Positions 1 through 8,273 of a stretch of 64,000 nucleotides of DNA are shown piece after piece. The position numbers were made by a program, and so were the translations under genes. The stretch's first letter is position 1; each line of letters begins with the position of its first letter. This DNA comes from Anaerolineae bacterium (GTDB lineage: Bacteria; Chloroflexota; Anaerolineae; Aggregatilineales; UBA2796): the NCBI GenBank assembly GCA_019637555.1, contig JAHBVK010000002.1:1-64000 (forward strand), written 5' to 3'. The notes under the pieces were generated by a model that made no database searches, was not told the origin of the DNA, and was given only the letters and a program-made list of their open reading frames with translations.

Positions 1-52
1 TTGCCTTGTCTGCTGCACTGACCCTCACCCCAACCCCTCTCCCGCAGGCGGG

Positions 53-70
53 CTGAGGGGGCGACAGTAG
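53..70 (+). repeat. IS terminal inverted repeat, left
   Basis: An 18-bp sequence that is a perfect reverse complement of 1205-1222. It lies two bases outside the transposase stop codon. Confidence 0.85.
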
Positions 71-71
71 C

Positions 72-1148
72 TTAAAAGGGCGAACAGGCGGTGAGGAAAG
101 CCTGTCGTCCCTCACGAAAAAGGCTCCAACGACGGACACAGGAGCCATCGGGTCGGTGTTTGAGAGGAGCAGACTTGCCGAGTGCAACCACAGCAGCACC
201 AAGCAAGAGCATCCAAGCGTAGGCAACGACTAATAAAATCCACAAGCGAGACAGCCGCTCAGGGTCATGGAGGTTAGCCAGTTCGGTTTGCCAACCATGA
301 GACTTCAAATCACGGAAGGCTTGCTCAATCCACATGCGTTGAGCGTATTCCCAACCAGTCAAGGAAGGGTCATTAGTAACCAACGCCCAAGGCTCCTGAG
401 CCTGCAAGCCCCACCAGACGCGGACGTGTGCAGGTAGGCGTCCACGCTTCTTGAAGACTAGTCCGCTTGCCTGATAGTGCTGACCAGGCTGCTGAACTTG
501 GTCGTAAAAAGTCACATAGCGTCCATTAGCCAACAGGAGTTTGCTCTGCTTAGTCACGCGAAACAGAAACGTCCAGCCCATGCTCATGATGCCGCGCATT
601 AGCTGAGATGAGGTGCCAATTCCTCTGTCAGCGAGAACTCGCACGCGCACTTGCCTACCTACCTCTGCTGGCAACCCCACTCGCACCTGCTCCAGCAGTC
701 CCAGTATCATCTGTGTTTGTCCTTCTGCTGGATAGTCCTCCGCCTTATTCGCGCCATAGACCCGCCACGCCAACGGAATACAGCGTCCTTCATACACCAA
801 GCCGACTACCATCACGCCCAGCGCCGCTTTTAACTTCGTTTCATCGACCACCAGCACTAGCGTTCGCTGTCCCTGCTGTTGTTGTAGTGCCTTCACCACG
901 CTGCTAGTCCACCCTCGAAAGAACGCACTCAGCGGTTGCTCCTGCTTCACAAACCGTTGTAGTCGGCGGCGTTGGCTCTCCACCTGTACCTGTCCTCCTG
1001 CTGCCCCTGCGATTTTCCACAGTTGACTGCTTTGCGACCTCACTACCGCTCTACTGAACACCCGCACATTCTCCTTAAAATGCCGCGTCACTCCTGTCCA
1101 CGTCTTGCTGATTGTCCCTACCCACTGATATAGTTTTCGCTGGTTCAT
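72..1148 (-). CDS. IS4-group DDE transposase
   Basis: This is a 358-aa transposase that would catalyse cut-and-paste movement of the surrounding element. The RNase H-fold catalytic residues can be followed: first Asp in VVDETKLK (about residue 102), second Asp in LADRGIG (about 173), and Glu in WIEQAFRDLKSHGW (about 275), which matches the E-x-x-F-R-D-L-K-S signature of the IS4/IS701 group (PF01609-like). The ATG is preceded by AAAGGG about 8 nt upstream. There is no frameshift or internal stop. The C-terminus is Arg-rich and Ser-rich after a hydrophobic stretch, as is common in this family. It is the only gene in the element. The IS group is assigned from motifs only, and the exact IS subgroup is uncertain. 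Confidence 0.88.
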   Translation of the reverse strand: MNQRKLYQWVGTISKTWTGVTRHFKENVRVFSRAVVRSQSSQLWKIAGAAGGQVQVESQRRRLQRFVKQEQPLSAFFRGWTSSVVKALQQQQGQRTLVLVVDETKLKAALGVMVVGLVYEGRCIPLAWRVYGANKAEDYPAEGQTQMILGLLEQVRVGLPAEVGRQVRVRVLADRGIGTSSQLMRGIMSMGWTFLFRVTKQSKLLLANGRYVTFYDQVQQPGQHYQASGLVFKKRGRLPAHVRVWWGLQAQEPWALVTNDPSLTGWEYAQRMWIEQAFRDLKSHGWQTELANLHDPERLSRLWILLVVAYAWMLLLGAAVVALGKSAPLKHRPDGSCVRRWSLFREGRQAFLTACSPF

Positions 1149-1204
1149 CGGGCTACCCTTTCTGGTGTGGTTACCGAAAGTCTGCCTGATGAACCCTTTT
1201 TTGC

Positions 1205-1222
1205 CTACTGTCGCCCCCTCAG
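1205..1222 (-). repeat. IS terminal inverted repeat, right
   Basis: Perfect partner of the repeat at 53-70. It sits upstream of the transposase start, followed outward by the TCCAC-TTC-GTGGA hairpin. Confidence 0.85.
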
Positions 1223-1310
1223 TCCACTTCGTGGAGAGGGGGAACCGATGGGGTAAGTGAGGTAATTTTGCCTACCTCGTTGGGCAAGCACATAGAAAAA
1301 TAGAAGGTGA

Positions 1311-2459
1311 TCAGGATTGGTAGCTAACGCGAACGTCGGTAGTGTCGAAGAAGTCCGCGAGTCGCTGCGCTTCGGTTTCGATGCCGCGCTGGACTTTCTT
1401 GGATAATTTGGAGAATGGTTCGACGGTTACGGCGATGTGATTGCGCTTCTTCTCGTACTCCCAGATACCTTCAATCCGACCACCGACCAGCACGACGGGC
1501 GAGATCCAAGCCGATTTGCGGTAAACCCGCGGCTTTTGTTTGGCATCCATTAGATGCTCCGCGTGTGGAGTAACCATCAGCGTGTAGACATCGAAATTGG
1601 GTAGCAGACGCACGACATCAGTAGATTCAGTGCTGGCAAGTGAGTTGAGGGAGGAGGTCAGCACGAAGGTCTTTGCCTTCCAGCCGTCGATTGCTACAGG
1701 CGTGATCTCGTCACCGAGCGCGGTGAAAATCTTCTTGGCGGGGGCTGGCTGCATCCCGATCCAGCGTCCGAACTCCTCAGCAGTGGCGGGACCATAAGTA
1801 TTGAGAAAACGTCGCGCCAGTTCCTTCAGTGCTTCTTGCGCATCCACTGGCTGCCACTTGCCGATCCAGTGCTGCGGGCTGAGGAAGGTGACGTTCTGCC
1901 CTTCGCTGGGACCGAAGCACAGCAAGCCACTGACGGCAGCAGGCTTGAGCAGCGATCCCCAACCGGAGCGCATCGATTCGCTGAGTTCGGGCATGCTGGT
2001 ATGCTTGGCAACGGCATCAGCAAGTTGTTCGCGGGTGAGGGGAGTATCCGCTAACGTCGCTTCGATGCCAGCAATGATCGGCTCTAGCCCATCCGCCATA
2101 ACGCCATGATATTTCTGCCAACTGGGCATCTTGCTCATCTTGCGGTACGTTTCGCCTAATACTTTGCCCAGCGCCGCCACGTACAGCGGAAAATCAGCAG
2201 CGGTAATCAGATGCAGCGTACCGCGATGCGCCCATGTTTTGATCAGCGTTCGATCTTGCCACAGCGCTTTCTGAACAGCGGCGGGTTTTAGATCGTCGGT
2301 GCGTGCCCATAACTGCAATTCAGCAGCGGACATCATCTGCGCTTGCACCACACCAAGCCGCGAAACGACATCGAGCATGCAATTCGGCTTTGCGTGATCC
2401 GAGAGGTGATGCTGCTGCATCCGCCATGCGTTGATCTGTGACCAAGACAAAAAAGCCAT
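1311..2459 (-). CDS. Winged-helix DNA-binding protein, AlkZ/YcaQ-like
   Basis: A 382-aa protein of the winged-helix DNA-binding family PF06224 (HTH_42), to which the AlkZ DNA glycosylases belong. AlkZ enzymes excise bulky or cross-linked alkylated bases, using a Q-x-Q/D motif in a catalytic loop. Here the N-terminal segment carries VVQAQMMS (about residues 35-42), which fits the Q-x-Q form. Further family hallmarks are WAHRGTLHLI (about 77-86) and the C-terminal GRIEGIWEYEKK segment. The ATG at 2459 is preferred over one 13 codons upstream, because GGAGAT sits 7-8 nt before it and family members begin with LSWSQINAWR. It stands alone, transcribed away from the gene at 2601. A repair function is inferred; some relatives are regulators or uncharacterised. 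Confidence 0.72.
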   Translation of the reverse strand: MAFLSWSQINAWRMQQHHLSDHAKPNCMLDVVSRLGVVQAQMMSAAELQLWARTDDLKPAAVQKALWQDRTLIKTWAHRGTLHLITAADFPLYVAALGKVLGETYRKMSKMPSWQKYHGVMADGLEPIIAGIEATLADTPLTREQLADAVAKHTSMPELSESMRSGWGSLLKPAAVSGLLCFGPSEGQNVTFLSPQHWIGKWQPVDAQEALKELARRFLNTYGPATAEEFGRWIGMQPAPAKKIFTALGDEITPVAIDGWKAKTFVLTSSLNSLASTESTDVVRLLPNFDVYTLMVTPHAEHLMDAKQKPRVYRKSAWISPVVLVGGRIEGIWEYEKKRNHIAVTVEPFSKLSKKVQRGIETEAQRLADFFDTTDVRVSYQS

Positions 2460-2600
2460 AACCATCTCCATGCAGGTGAGGCAAGTAGTATATCGCACAT
2501 TTGTTCTCTAGGCATCGATCTGAGACGGTATTTAGATGCGCGCTGACTCTCAAATCTCGTATGCTGGCAGAGGTGAAATCGAAAGTAAGGGGTCTGCCGG

Positions 2601-3953
2601 ATGTTCTATTCAGCCACATCATCCGTATCACTTGGGCGTGAAATCGCGCGGTTCGGGCGCAATTGGTGGGAGTCGCTACGCCTCTTTGTCTTCATCGGAA
2701 TCATTTGTTTGGTCGCCGTGACGGCATCCCAGCAGCGTGAGGTTGTGCTGAGTGCCGCGCTTGCATTTGTAATCCTAGTCGTGGCGATGGTCGCTTATTA
2801 CACCATTAACAAGCGAGAGATCGTGGTTTACGAGGGCGGCATCGGTTACCGCACGCGCGACGGTGAAAAAACGTGGACGTGGGATCAGTTTACGCACATG
2901 GATGGCACGCGGCACACGCAGTCGGTGAACGGAATCCCGATGGCGAAGTGGGGAGCGAACAACTTTTACGCTGGTCAGGAAAAGGCATTCAGCGTTCAAG
3001 CGAACACTGCCATGCCAGATCGCATTGTCCAGTTGATGCTGGCGAAGATCGCGCAGAATTACATCCCCAAGCTGATGAACGATATTAAGTCTGGTCGGGC
3101 GGTCACGTTGGGCGGATACCCGCTGGATCGGGAAGGCTTGCAGACCAGAAAAGAGAAAATCCTGTGGAGCGATATCAAGCAGATCGATGTGCGCGGCAAC
3201 ACGATTAAGCTGGAACGCCAGACCGATAGACGCAAGATCAACCTCGGATCGCTGAACAACGGCAGCAGTTTTGCGCTGCTCGGCGTGCTTGATGCCATGA
3301 CGAACAGCGAGCAATTGAAGCAGGTTGCGGACGACAATATGACCGGACGCCACTATCTGCTAGGGATGCCCAAAGCAGGATTGCGCGTCGTAGTACTGTT
3401 TGTCGTGGTACTGCTGGTGGGACTTGGTGGCGTGTTCGGGGTGCAGGCATATCAGGCAACGCAGGCGAATAAAGCATATCAGTATCTGGTCAGTACGTAT
3501 GGATCGGATGCGTTAACGCTGTGCGACATCAAAGACAAGGGCAAGCTGTCAGCGGTCAACGGGATCAAAGTGGTGGTCATCGATGTGCAGAACCGGCGCG
3601 TGTACGATGACTACCAGAAGCTGCTCGATCCGCAGTTAGTAGCCACAAACCGCGACGAAGCGACATTAGCGATCTGCGTCAGACCGAGCTACGAACGTTA
3701 CGAGACCTGCGAGTACGGAGATGCCGATGCCTCCGCGCCGACTTTCACCATCGAACGCTATTTAACGGCGCACGACTTGACGGTGATCGATGTGAAGGGT
3801 GGGAAGCGTGTGCTCACCGATGCGCTCTACGGCAGCGATCCGGCGGAATGCCCCGACAGCGCCAAGAGCAGCACTCGCGATATTTACGGCACAGCGCCAA
3901 GTTCCGATGATTTTGTGAAATGGGTCAGTGAGTATGTGAGTAAAGTGGATTAG
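2601..3953 (+). CDS. Membrane protein of unknown function (DUF6585-like)
   Basis: This 450-aa protein has two adjacent N-terminal membrane helices (about residues 26-44 and 49-68), a cytoplasmic beta-rich middle region, a third helix (about 262-282), and a hydrophilic C-terminal region of about 165 residues with several cysteines (for example CDIKDKG, ETCEYG, AECPD). The segment after helix 2, NKREIVVYEGGIGYRTRDGEKTW, resembles PH-like domains of small membrane proteins and recalls the DUF6585 family; I hold this assignment loosely. The later RKEKILWSDIKQIDV segment looks like a second copy of the same fold. With three helices the C-terminal domain should be extracytoplasmic. It is convergent with pth and shares the 3961-3990 hairpin. 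Function is unknown. Confidence 0.75.
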   Translation: MFYSATSSVSLGREIARFGRNWWESLRLFVFIGIICLVAVTASQQREVVLSAALAFVILVVAMVAYYTINKREIVVYEGGIGYRTRDGEKTWTWDQFTHMDGTRHTQSVNGIPMAKWGANNFYAGQEKAFSVQANTAMPDRIVQLMLAKIAQNYIPKLMNDIKSGRAVTLGGYPLDREGLQTRKEKILWSDIKQIDVRGNTIKLERQTDRRKINLGSLNNGSSFALLGVLDAMTNSEQLKQVADDNMTGRHYLLGMPKAGLRVVVLFVVVLLVGLGGVFGVQAYQATQANKAYQYLVSTYGSDALTLCDIKDKGKLSAVNGIKVVVIDVQNRRVYDDYQKLLDPQLVATNRDEATLAICVRPSYERYETCEYGDADASAPTFTIERYLTAHDLTVIDVKGGKRVLTDALYGSDPAECPDSAKSSTRDIYGTAPSSDDFVKWVSEYVSKVD

Positions 3954-3960
3954 CGGCGTT

Positions 3961-3990
3961 ATTGACGCGATGTTTGAGCATCGCGTCAAT
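3961..3990. terminator. Hairpin terminator between convergent genes
   Basis: A perfect 12-bp stem (ATTGACGCGATG, 3961-3972, with its complement at 3979-3990) with a 6-nt loop sits exactly between the stop codons of two convergent genes. Flanking T/A is short, but the symmetry suits bidirectional termination. Confidence 0.75.
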
Positions 3991-4626
3991 TTATTCAGGA
4001 GTAACGCTAGGTTTCGGTGTCGCGCCAGCAGTGGCGTTGCGGGCGGATTCCTCGGCTGTGCCGTTGTGCCGATTCATGGCGATCAGGATGCCGTGATCCA
4101 GCCACGTCTCCACTGCCTTGACTACGCGATCTAACGTCTCGATCAGTAGAATCTGCTCGTCTTTACCGAAATCCTGAAGCACGTAGGCGGCGGGGTCCAT
4201 GCGTCCCGGCGGACGCCCGATCCCGAAGCGGATGCGGTTAATATCCTGTGTGCCGAGCACCGTCTGGATGTGCTTTAGCCCCTTCTGACCACCCGCGCTG
4301 CCCTGAAGCCGAATCCGCAGAGTACCGAGTGGAATATCCAGATCGTCCATGATCACCAGCAGATGATCGTTGGGGATCTTGTAGAAATCCAGCAGACCGC
4401 GCACGGCGTCGCCGCTGAGATTCATATACGTCTGCGGCTTGGCAAGCAGCACTTTATGATCGCCGATTTGCCCCTCGGCAAGCTGCGCCTTCGATTGCTT
4501 CTTGATGAAGGACATGCCGTATTTACGCGCGATCTCATCGACGCAGCGGAAGCCGATGTTGTGCCGCGTCTTTTCGTATTCCTTGCCGGGATTGCCTAGC
4601 CCGACAATCAAAAATCGATCCGTCAT
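3991..4626 (-). CDS. pth: Peptidyl-tRNA hydrolase
   Basis: A 211-aa bacterial-type Pth, which cleaves the ester bond of peptidyl-tRNAs dropped from ribosomes and so recycles tRNA in the cytoplasm. Hallmarks: FLIVGLGNPG at the N-terminus, catalytic His in TRHNIGF (about residue 21), the YMNLSG Asn (about 70), the DDLDIPLG Asp (about 95), and the GSAGGQKGLKHI loop that contacts the acceptor stem. The ATG at 4626 is chosen because family members start right before FLIVGLGNPG; a longer reading frame would add 11 unrelated residues. The tail after about residue 190 is a low-complexity extension (AEESARNATAGATPKP). It is a single gene convergent with 2601-3953. Confidence 0.96.
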   Translation of the reverse strand: MTDRFLIVGLGNPGKEYEKTRHNIGFRCVDEIARKYGMSFIKKQSKAQLAEGQIGDHKVLLAKPQTYMNLSGDAVRGLLDFYKIPNDHLLVIMDDLDIPLGTLRIRLQGSAGGQKGLKHIQTVLGTQDINRIRFGIGRPPGRMDPAAYVLQDFGKDEQILLIETLDRVVKAVETWLDHGILIAMNRHNGTAEESARNATAGATPKPSVTPE

Positions 4627-4742
4627 CTGGATTCTATCTCCCCACTTCAGCAGCGTCATTATACAAGGAACGCGTGGCGCAGGAAGATCAAATTCGGGAT
4701 AATGGCGTTCACTTGATATTTCTTTGGAAAGGATTTTTGATC

Positions 4743-5153
4743 ATGGAACAGCTAGGACAAGGCTGCATTACCACCGAAAAAGATGTCGATTCGCTGGTTT
4801 TCGACTGGGGTACGATCCACATGCTGTGCGAGGAGAAAGTGACCGGAGCCAAGAGCATCAGTTTTGGCACGGTGGTACTGCAACCGGGCAAGGGGCACAT
4901 CCGCCACAATCACCCTGACGCGGACGAGATCATTTTCTTCGTATCCGGTGAAGGCGATCAGATGGTGGACGATAATCCGCCTGTGCGTTGCAAAGCGGGC
5001 GCGTGCGTATGGGTTCCTAAAGCGGTCTATCACTCAACGATCAATCGCGGTGAAGGTGAGCTGCATCTGGTGGTTGCCTACATTCCGGCGGGATCGGAAC
5101 AAGCGCTGCGGCAAGACCCTAACGTCCAGATCATTCCGGCGGGGCAGCTCTAA
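4743..5153 (+). CDS. Small cupin-domain protein
   Basis: A 136-aa single-domain cupin. Cupin motif 1, G(x)5HxH(x)3-4E(x)6G, is present in GHIRHNHPDADEIIFFVSG (about residues 52-70), giving two His and a Glu as metal ligands. The third His is in the motif 2 region YHSTINRGEGEL (about 100-111). Small cupins of this type serve as metal-dependent isomerases, dioxygenases or binding proteins, and the sequence does not say which. The ATG at 4743 follows AAAGGA about 10 nt upstream and removes a spurious N-terminal extension. It is divergent from pth with about 115 bp between starts. The substrate is unknown. Confidence 0.88.
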   Translation: MEQLGQGCITTEKDVDSLVFDWGTIHMLCEEKVTGAKSISFGTVVLQPGKGHIRHNHPDADEIIFFVSGEGDQMVDDNPPVRCKAGACVWVPKAVYHSTINRGEGELHLVVAYIPAGSEQALRQDPNVQIIPAGQL

Positions 5154-5282
5154 ATATAGGCTAAACTTTTCAGGCGTTCCCCTTGCGCTTCATGGCTTAC
5201 TCATGAATCATAGGTACTATTGGTGAAATTTTGGCTCTGGAACGTAGACGCTAGATACGTAACATAGCAAGGGAGATGTTAG

Positions 5283-6029
5283 ATGAAACAATTGTTAGTC
5301 TTACTCGCGCTGGTGCTGCTGGGCGGGATGCTGACGCTCTCGACTGGCGCAAGCTACGCGCAGACGAATACGAGCACGCCTGTACCGACCTTTGTGGCAA
5401 CCAGTTTCGGCAATCCGCCGCCGGATGTGTTTCAGGACGCGCTGAATGATCTAGGTCGCCGTCTTGGACGCACGATAACGCTGGATTCGTTCAATAACAC
5501 AACATCCAAGTGGACGTGGGATCCGGTAACGTGGACGAACACGAATCTGGATTGCCCGGAAGCAGGATTGCCGTCTAGTGCCGTGAGCACGCCGGGTTAT
5601 CAGTTCTTGCTCACGCTAAACGGCGTGGATTATGAGTACCGCGCCAGTGTGGCAGACCGTTCTTCGTTGATCCTGTGCAGCAGCGAGAACGCCAGTGTGA
5701 ATCCGGGACGGATCAGCAGCGGTACGGGTGCGGCTGGTGCAGCCACTGCGCCGCCCTCCGCGCCGGGTGTGTGCCCGACCAACTTACCCGGACGCTTAGT
5801 CGTTGGCAAGCAGGGGCGTGTGACGCCGGGCTTGGCGAACCGCTTGCGCGCTGATGCTTCATACACATCGGCAGTGATCGGGCGCATCCCCGCTGGCGGC
5901 GTGTTCGATGTGCTGGCAGGTCCGAAGTGCGATGGCAGCTCGAACTTCTGGCAGGTCACCTATGCAGGCGTGACGGGCTGGACATCGGAAGGTTACAACG
6001 GCGAGTACTGGTTAGAGCCGATTTCGTAA
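5283..6029 (+). CDS. Exported protein with C-terminal SH3b-like domain
   Basis: This 248-aa protein carries a clear Sec signal peptide (positive start, long Leu-rich core, ASYAQ cleavage region at about residues 22-27). A Cys-containing middle region follows (NLDCPEAGLPSS, ILCSSEN), then an Ala/Pro-rich linker (about 155-163), then a bacterial SH3-like domain (about 175-248: GKQGRVTPGLANRLRADAS...IGRIPAGGVFDVLAGP...WQVTYAGVTGWTSEGY). SH3b domains often bind peptidoglycan or other wall polymers, suggesting an extracellular wall-associated role. GGGAG precedes the ATG by 8-9 nt. The N-terminal domain is not recognised. Confidence 0.85.
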   Translation: MKQLLVLLALVLLGGMLTLSTGASYAQTNTSTPVPTFVATSFGNPPPDVFQDALNDLGRRLGRTITLDSFNNTTSKWTWDPVTWTNTNLDCPEAGLPSSAVSTPGYQFLLTLNGVDYEYRASVADRSSLILCSSENASVNPGRISSGTGAAGAATAPPSAPGVCPTNLPGRLVVGKQGRVTPGLANRLRADASYTSAVIGRIPAGGVFDVLAGPKCDGSSNFWQVTYAGVTGWTSEGYNGEYWLEPIS

Positions 6030-6280
6030 CTGACCATCGAACCCGTTGAACCCCACCCATTAAAACCCATTTTTTTAATGGGAAAAATGGGCGAAAAATG
6101 GGTTTTGGTAGGCGATAATTGGAGAGGTGTTAGGATCGCACAAACGGTGATCCTAATGCCTCTTTTGTTTTGATAGTTGAGGTGTAGGGGGAAGTTGGGC
6201 AGGTCTGGAAATCTGCCCCTACGCGACCGTAATTCGACAAACGTTGTTGTAGGGGTGGGTTTGTAACCCACCCTTGAGAG
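6030..6280. repeat. Intergenic region with nested hairpin repeats
   Basis: The 251 bp between convergent genes hold no gene. Three structures are visible: a cluster of CCCATT/AATGGG repeats at about 6057-6110, an imperfect hairpin at about 6197-6223 (GGGCAG...CTGCCC), and a 9-bp hairpin GGGTGGGTT-tgt-AACCCACCC at 6253-6273, next to the stop of the glucan enzyme. The last resembles the hairpin pair at 56861-56934, which suggests a dispersed palindromic repeat that also serves as terminator. Confidence 0.6.
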
Positions 6281-8152
6281 CTAGTCTTGTGACAAGATCA
6301 GCACGGAATATGCGCCGATGCCGACGTTAGCGCGGTGGCTCATGCCATCATAGGCGTTTTCTTCGGCAGCAGTATCGTAGCCCAACTGGTTGCCGAAGTC
6401 ATCACTGTAGCCCTGCCAATCGCTGTTGAAGCGGACGCGCCACATTCCCCCTGCCGGAAGTCCGATGGTGTAGTTGTCATAGCTGCGGTTGGCGAAGTTG
6501 GCGACCACGATCACATCATCGCCCGCGCCATGATTTTCCCAACGGTGGAAGGCGATGATTTTATCTACGTCGTTGATGTGGTGGACGTTGATATGCTGCC
6601 CTGAGAGTCCGCGCGTCTGGTTGTTCCAGTTGCGACGCAGATGGATCAGATCGCGATAGAGTTGGTTGATGCCCGCGAAGGTCTTGAGCTTGCTCCAATC
6701 AAGAGGGTTGGTATCTTGAAAGTAGCCGCTTTCGAGGAACTCTTGACCCTGAAAGATCATGGGGATGCCGGGAGCGGTGAACACCAGCGCCGCACCCAGC
6801 GTGGATCGTTTACGGGAGAACCAGCTATCTGCGCTGCCCTGCCAGATTTCCTCCGGTACGCGCATACGACCATTGGCGACTTCATCGTGCGACTCAGTAT
6901 AGATCACACGACGTGTTAGATCGCCATTGTAGATATTTGCCAGCACACCAGCAACAGCATACATATCTCGCGCCTCATCAGCACCCGTGATGATAGCATT
7001 GCGGATAGTGTGGACGAAGCTGGCGTCCCACTGCGAGCCGAAGCCCGCCCCTCCCGCACCAGTATCTTTGGTGACCCAATCGTTGCCCTGCAAATCTTCC
7101 GCGATGGTGATCTTCCACGGCTCCTTATTGCGAACATCATCGTTGATCTCCTGCAGGAGCCGCCAACCATCCGCCAGATCGCTTGAAGGATCGAAACCGC
7201 TGCCGCGCCAATTGCGGATGTTGACTACCGAATCGAAGCGCAAGCCATCGACGCGATATTTGTTGAGCCAGAACTGGGCGTTATCGCGCAGGTATTGGCG
7301 GACTTCGGCGCGTCCGTAGTCAGGGCGAGTGCCGCCCCACGGAGTCTGCGCCCGTTCGTTGTCGTAAAAGTAGATGCCGCCCTCGTGATTTTCATCCGAC
7401 CAGCCATCGAACTGCCAGAGATCGAGATCGCCGGGACCAAAGTGGTTGTAGACCACATCAAGGATCACCGCGATGCCATGCCGATGCGCGGATTTGATGA
7501 AGCGATACAAGCCCTGCGGTCCGCCGAGCGCTGACTCTACGGCGAAAGGCTGTGACGGGTTGTAGCCCCACGAGTAATCCATCGCATACTCGGAGACGGG
7601 CATGATCTGGATAGCATTGATGCCCAGATCGCGAAGATAGGGCATTTTCGCGGTCACGCCGTCGAAAGTAGCGGGACTATCTGTTTCTTTGCCGCGCTTA
7701 TAGAAGCTGCCGACGTGCATCTCGTAGATGACCAGTTCATTCCACGGGGACATAGTGAAGCTATCATCCGACCAATCGAAGGTCGGATCGTGGATGATCG
7801 ACTTGCCGACGGAGTTGACGACGGCGCTAGCATAAGGATTCTTGCGCCTAGCGAACGGTTTGCCGTCTTTGAAGATCACAAATTCATACTGCTGACCGAA
7901 GTGCGCGCCCTTCACTTCGCCGTACCATAAGCCGTTGCCCTCGCTGCGCAGCGGATTCGCCGTCTCGCTCCAATTATTGAATTCACCGGAGACAGCGATG
8001 CCGGAAGCATTTGGTGCCCAGACGCGAAAGCCAGCGCCGCCGGGAAAGAGGATCGTGCCCATGCCGAAACGGGCTTCGGCAGGATCGGTGGTGGTCGTTG
8101 AAGTTGGCAGTTCAGCGGCAGGGGGTGGAGGTTGAATTTCAGTCTGAGCCAT
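6281..8152 (-). CDS. GH13 alpha-glucan enzyme (CBM48, branching-enzyme-like)
   Basis: A 623-aa glycoside hydrolase family 13 protein with an N-terminal disordered lead, a CBM48/isoamylase-N domain (about residues 27-115: FRVWAPNASGIAVSGEFNNW), a catalytic barrel (about 140-510) and an all-beta alpha-amylase C-terminal domain. Catalytic regions are readable: DVVYNHFG (about 235), nucleophile Asp in GLRFDSV (about 305), acid/base Glu in TIAEDL (about 350), transition-state Asp in ESHDE (about 422). The architecture fits 1,4-alpha-glucan branching enzymes and relatives acting on glycogen-type glucans, but TreZ-like features (VYNHFGPGD) leave specificity open, so no symbol is given. The ATG at 8152 follows GAGGT at about 8 nt; a longer frame adds an unrelated start. 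No other glycogen gene is adjacent. Confidence 0.85.
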   Translation of the reverse strand: MAQTEIQPPPPAAELPTSTTTTDPAEARFGMGTILFPGGAGFRVWAPNASGIAVSGEFNNWSETANPLRSEGNGLWYGEVKGAHFGQQYEFVIFKDGKPFARRKNPYASAVVNSVGKSIIHDPTFDWSDDSFTMSPWNELVIYEMHVGSFYKRGKETDSPATFDGVTAKMPYLRDLGINAIQIMPVSEYAMDYSWGYNPSQPFAVESALGGPQGLYRFIKSAHRHGIAVILDVVYNHFGPGDLDLWQFDGWSDENHEGGIYFYDNERAQTPWGGTRPDYGRAEVRQYLRDNAQFWLNKYRVDGLRFDSVVNIRNWRGSGFDPSSDLADGWRLLQEINDDVRNKEPWKITIAEDLQGNDWVTKDTGAGGAGFGSQWDASFVHTIRNAIITGADEARDMYAVAGVLANIYNGDLTRRVIYTESHDEVANGRMRVPEEIWQGSADSWFSRKRSTLGAALVFTAPGIPMIFQGQEFLESGYFQDTNPLDWSKLKTFAGINQLYRDLIHLRRNWNNQTRGLSGQHINVHHINDVDKIIAFHRWENHGAGDDVIVVANFANRSYDNYTIGLPAGGMWRVRFNSDWQGYSDDFGNQLGYDTAAEENAYDGMSHRANVGIGAYSVLILSQD

Positions 8153-8273
8153 AGGTATTACCTCGTAATTACGATTACTAGCCTTACACCATAACCCCCC
8201 ATCCATAGATCGGATGAGGGGAACAGATTGGCACAATGAGTTATAGAGATAAACGACCTAAGTGGCAAACAAG

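Larger units (their letters stand above)
53..1222 (-). mobile_element. IS4-group insertion sequence, apparently intact
   Basis: A single transposase gene lies between perfect 18-bp terminal inverted repeats, CTGAGGGGGCGACAGTAG at 53-70 and its reverse complement at 1205-1222. Similarity continues inward (A/T-rich run followed by GGG) and outward as C-rich sequence. Just outside each end sits a short hairpin: CCCGC-AG-GCGGG at 41-52 and TCCAC-TTC-GTGGA at 1223-1235. The outer boundary could therefore be about 20-30 bp further out on each side. I could not identify a target-site duplication. Coding capacity and termini both look intact, so the element may be active. Confidence 0.8.
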
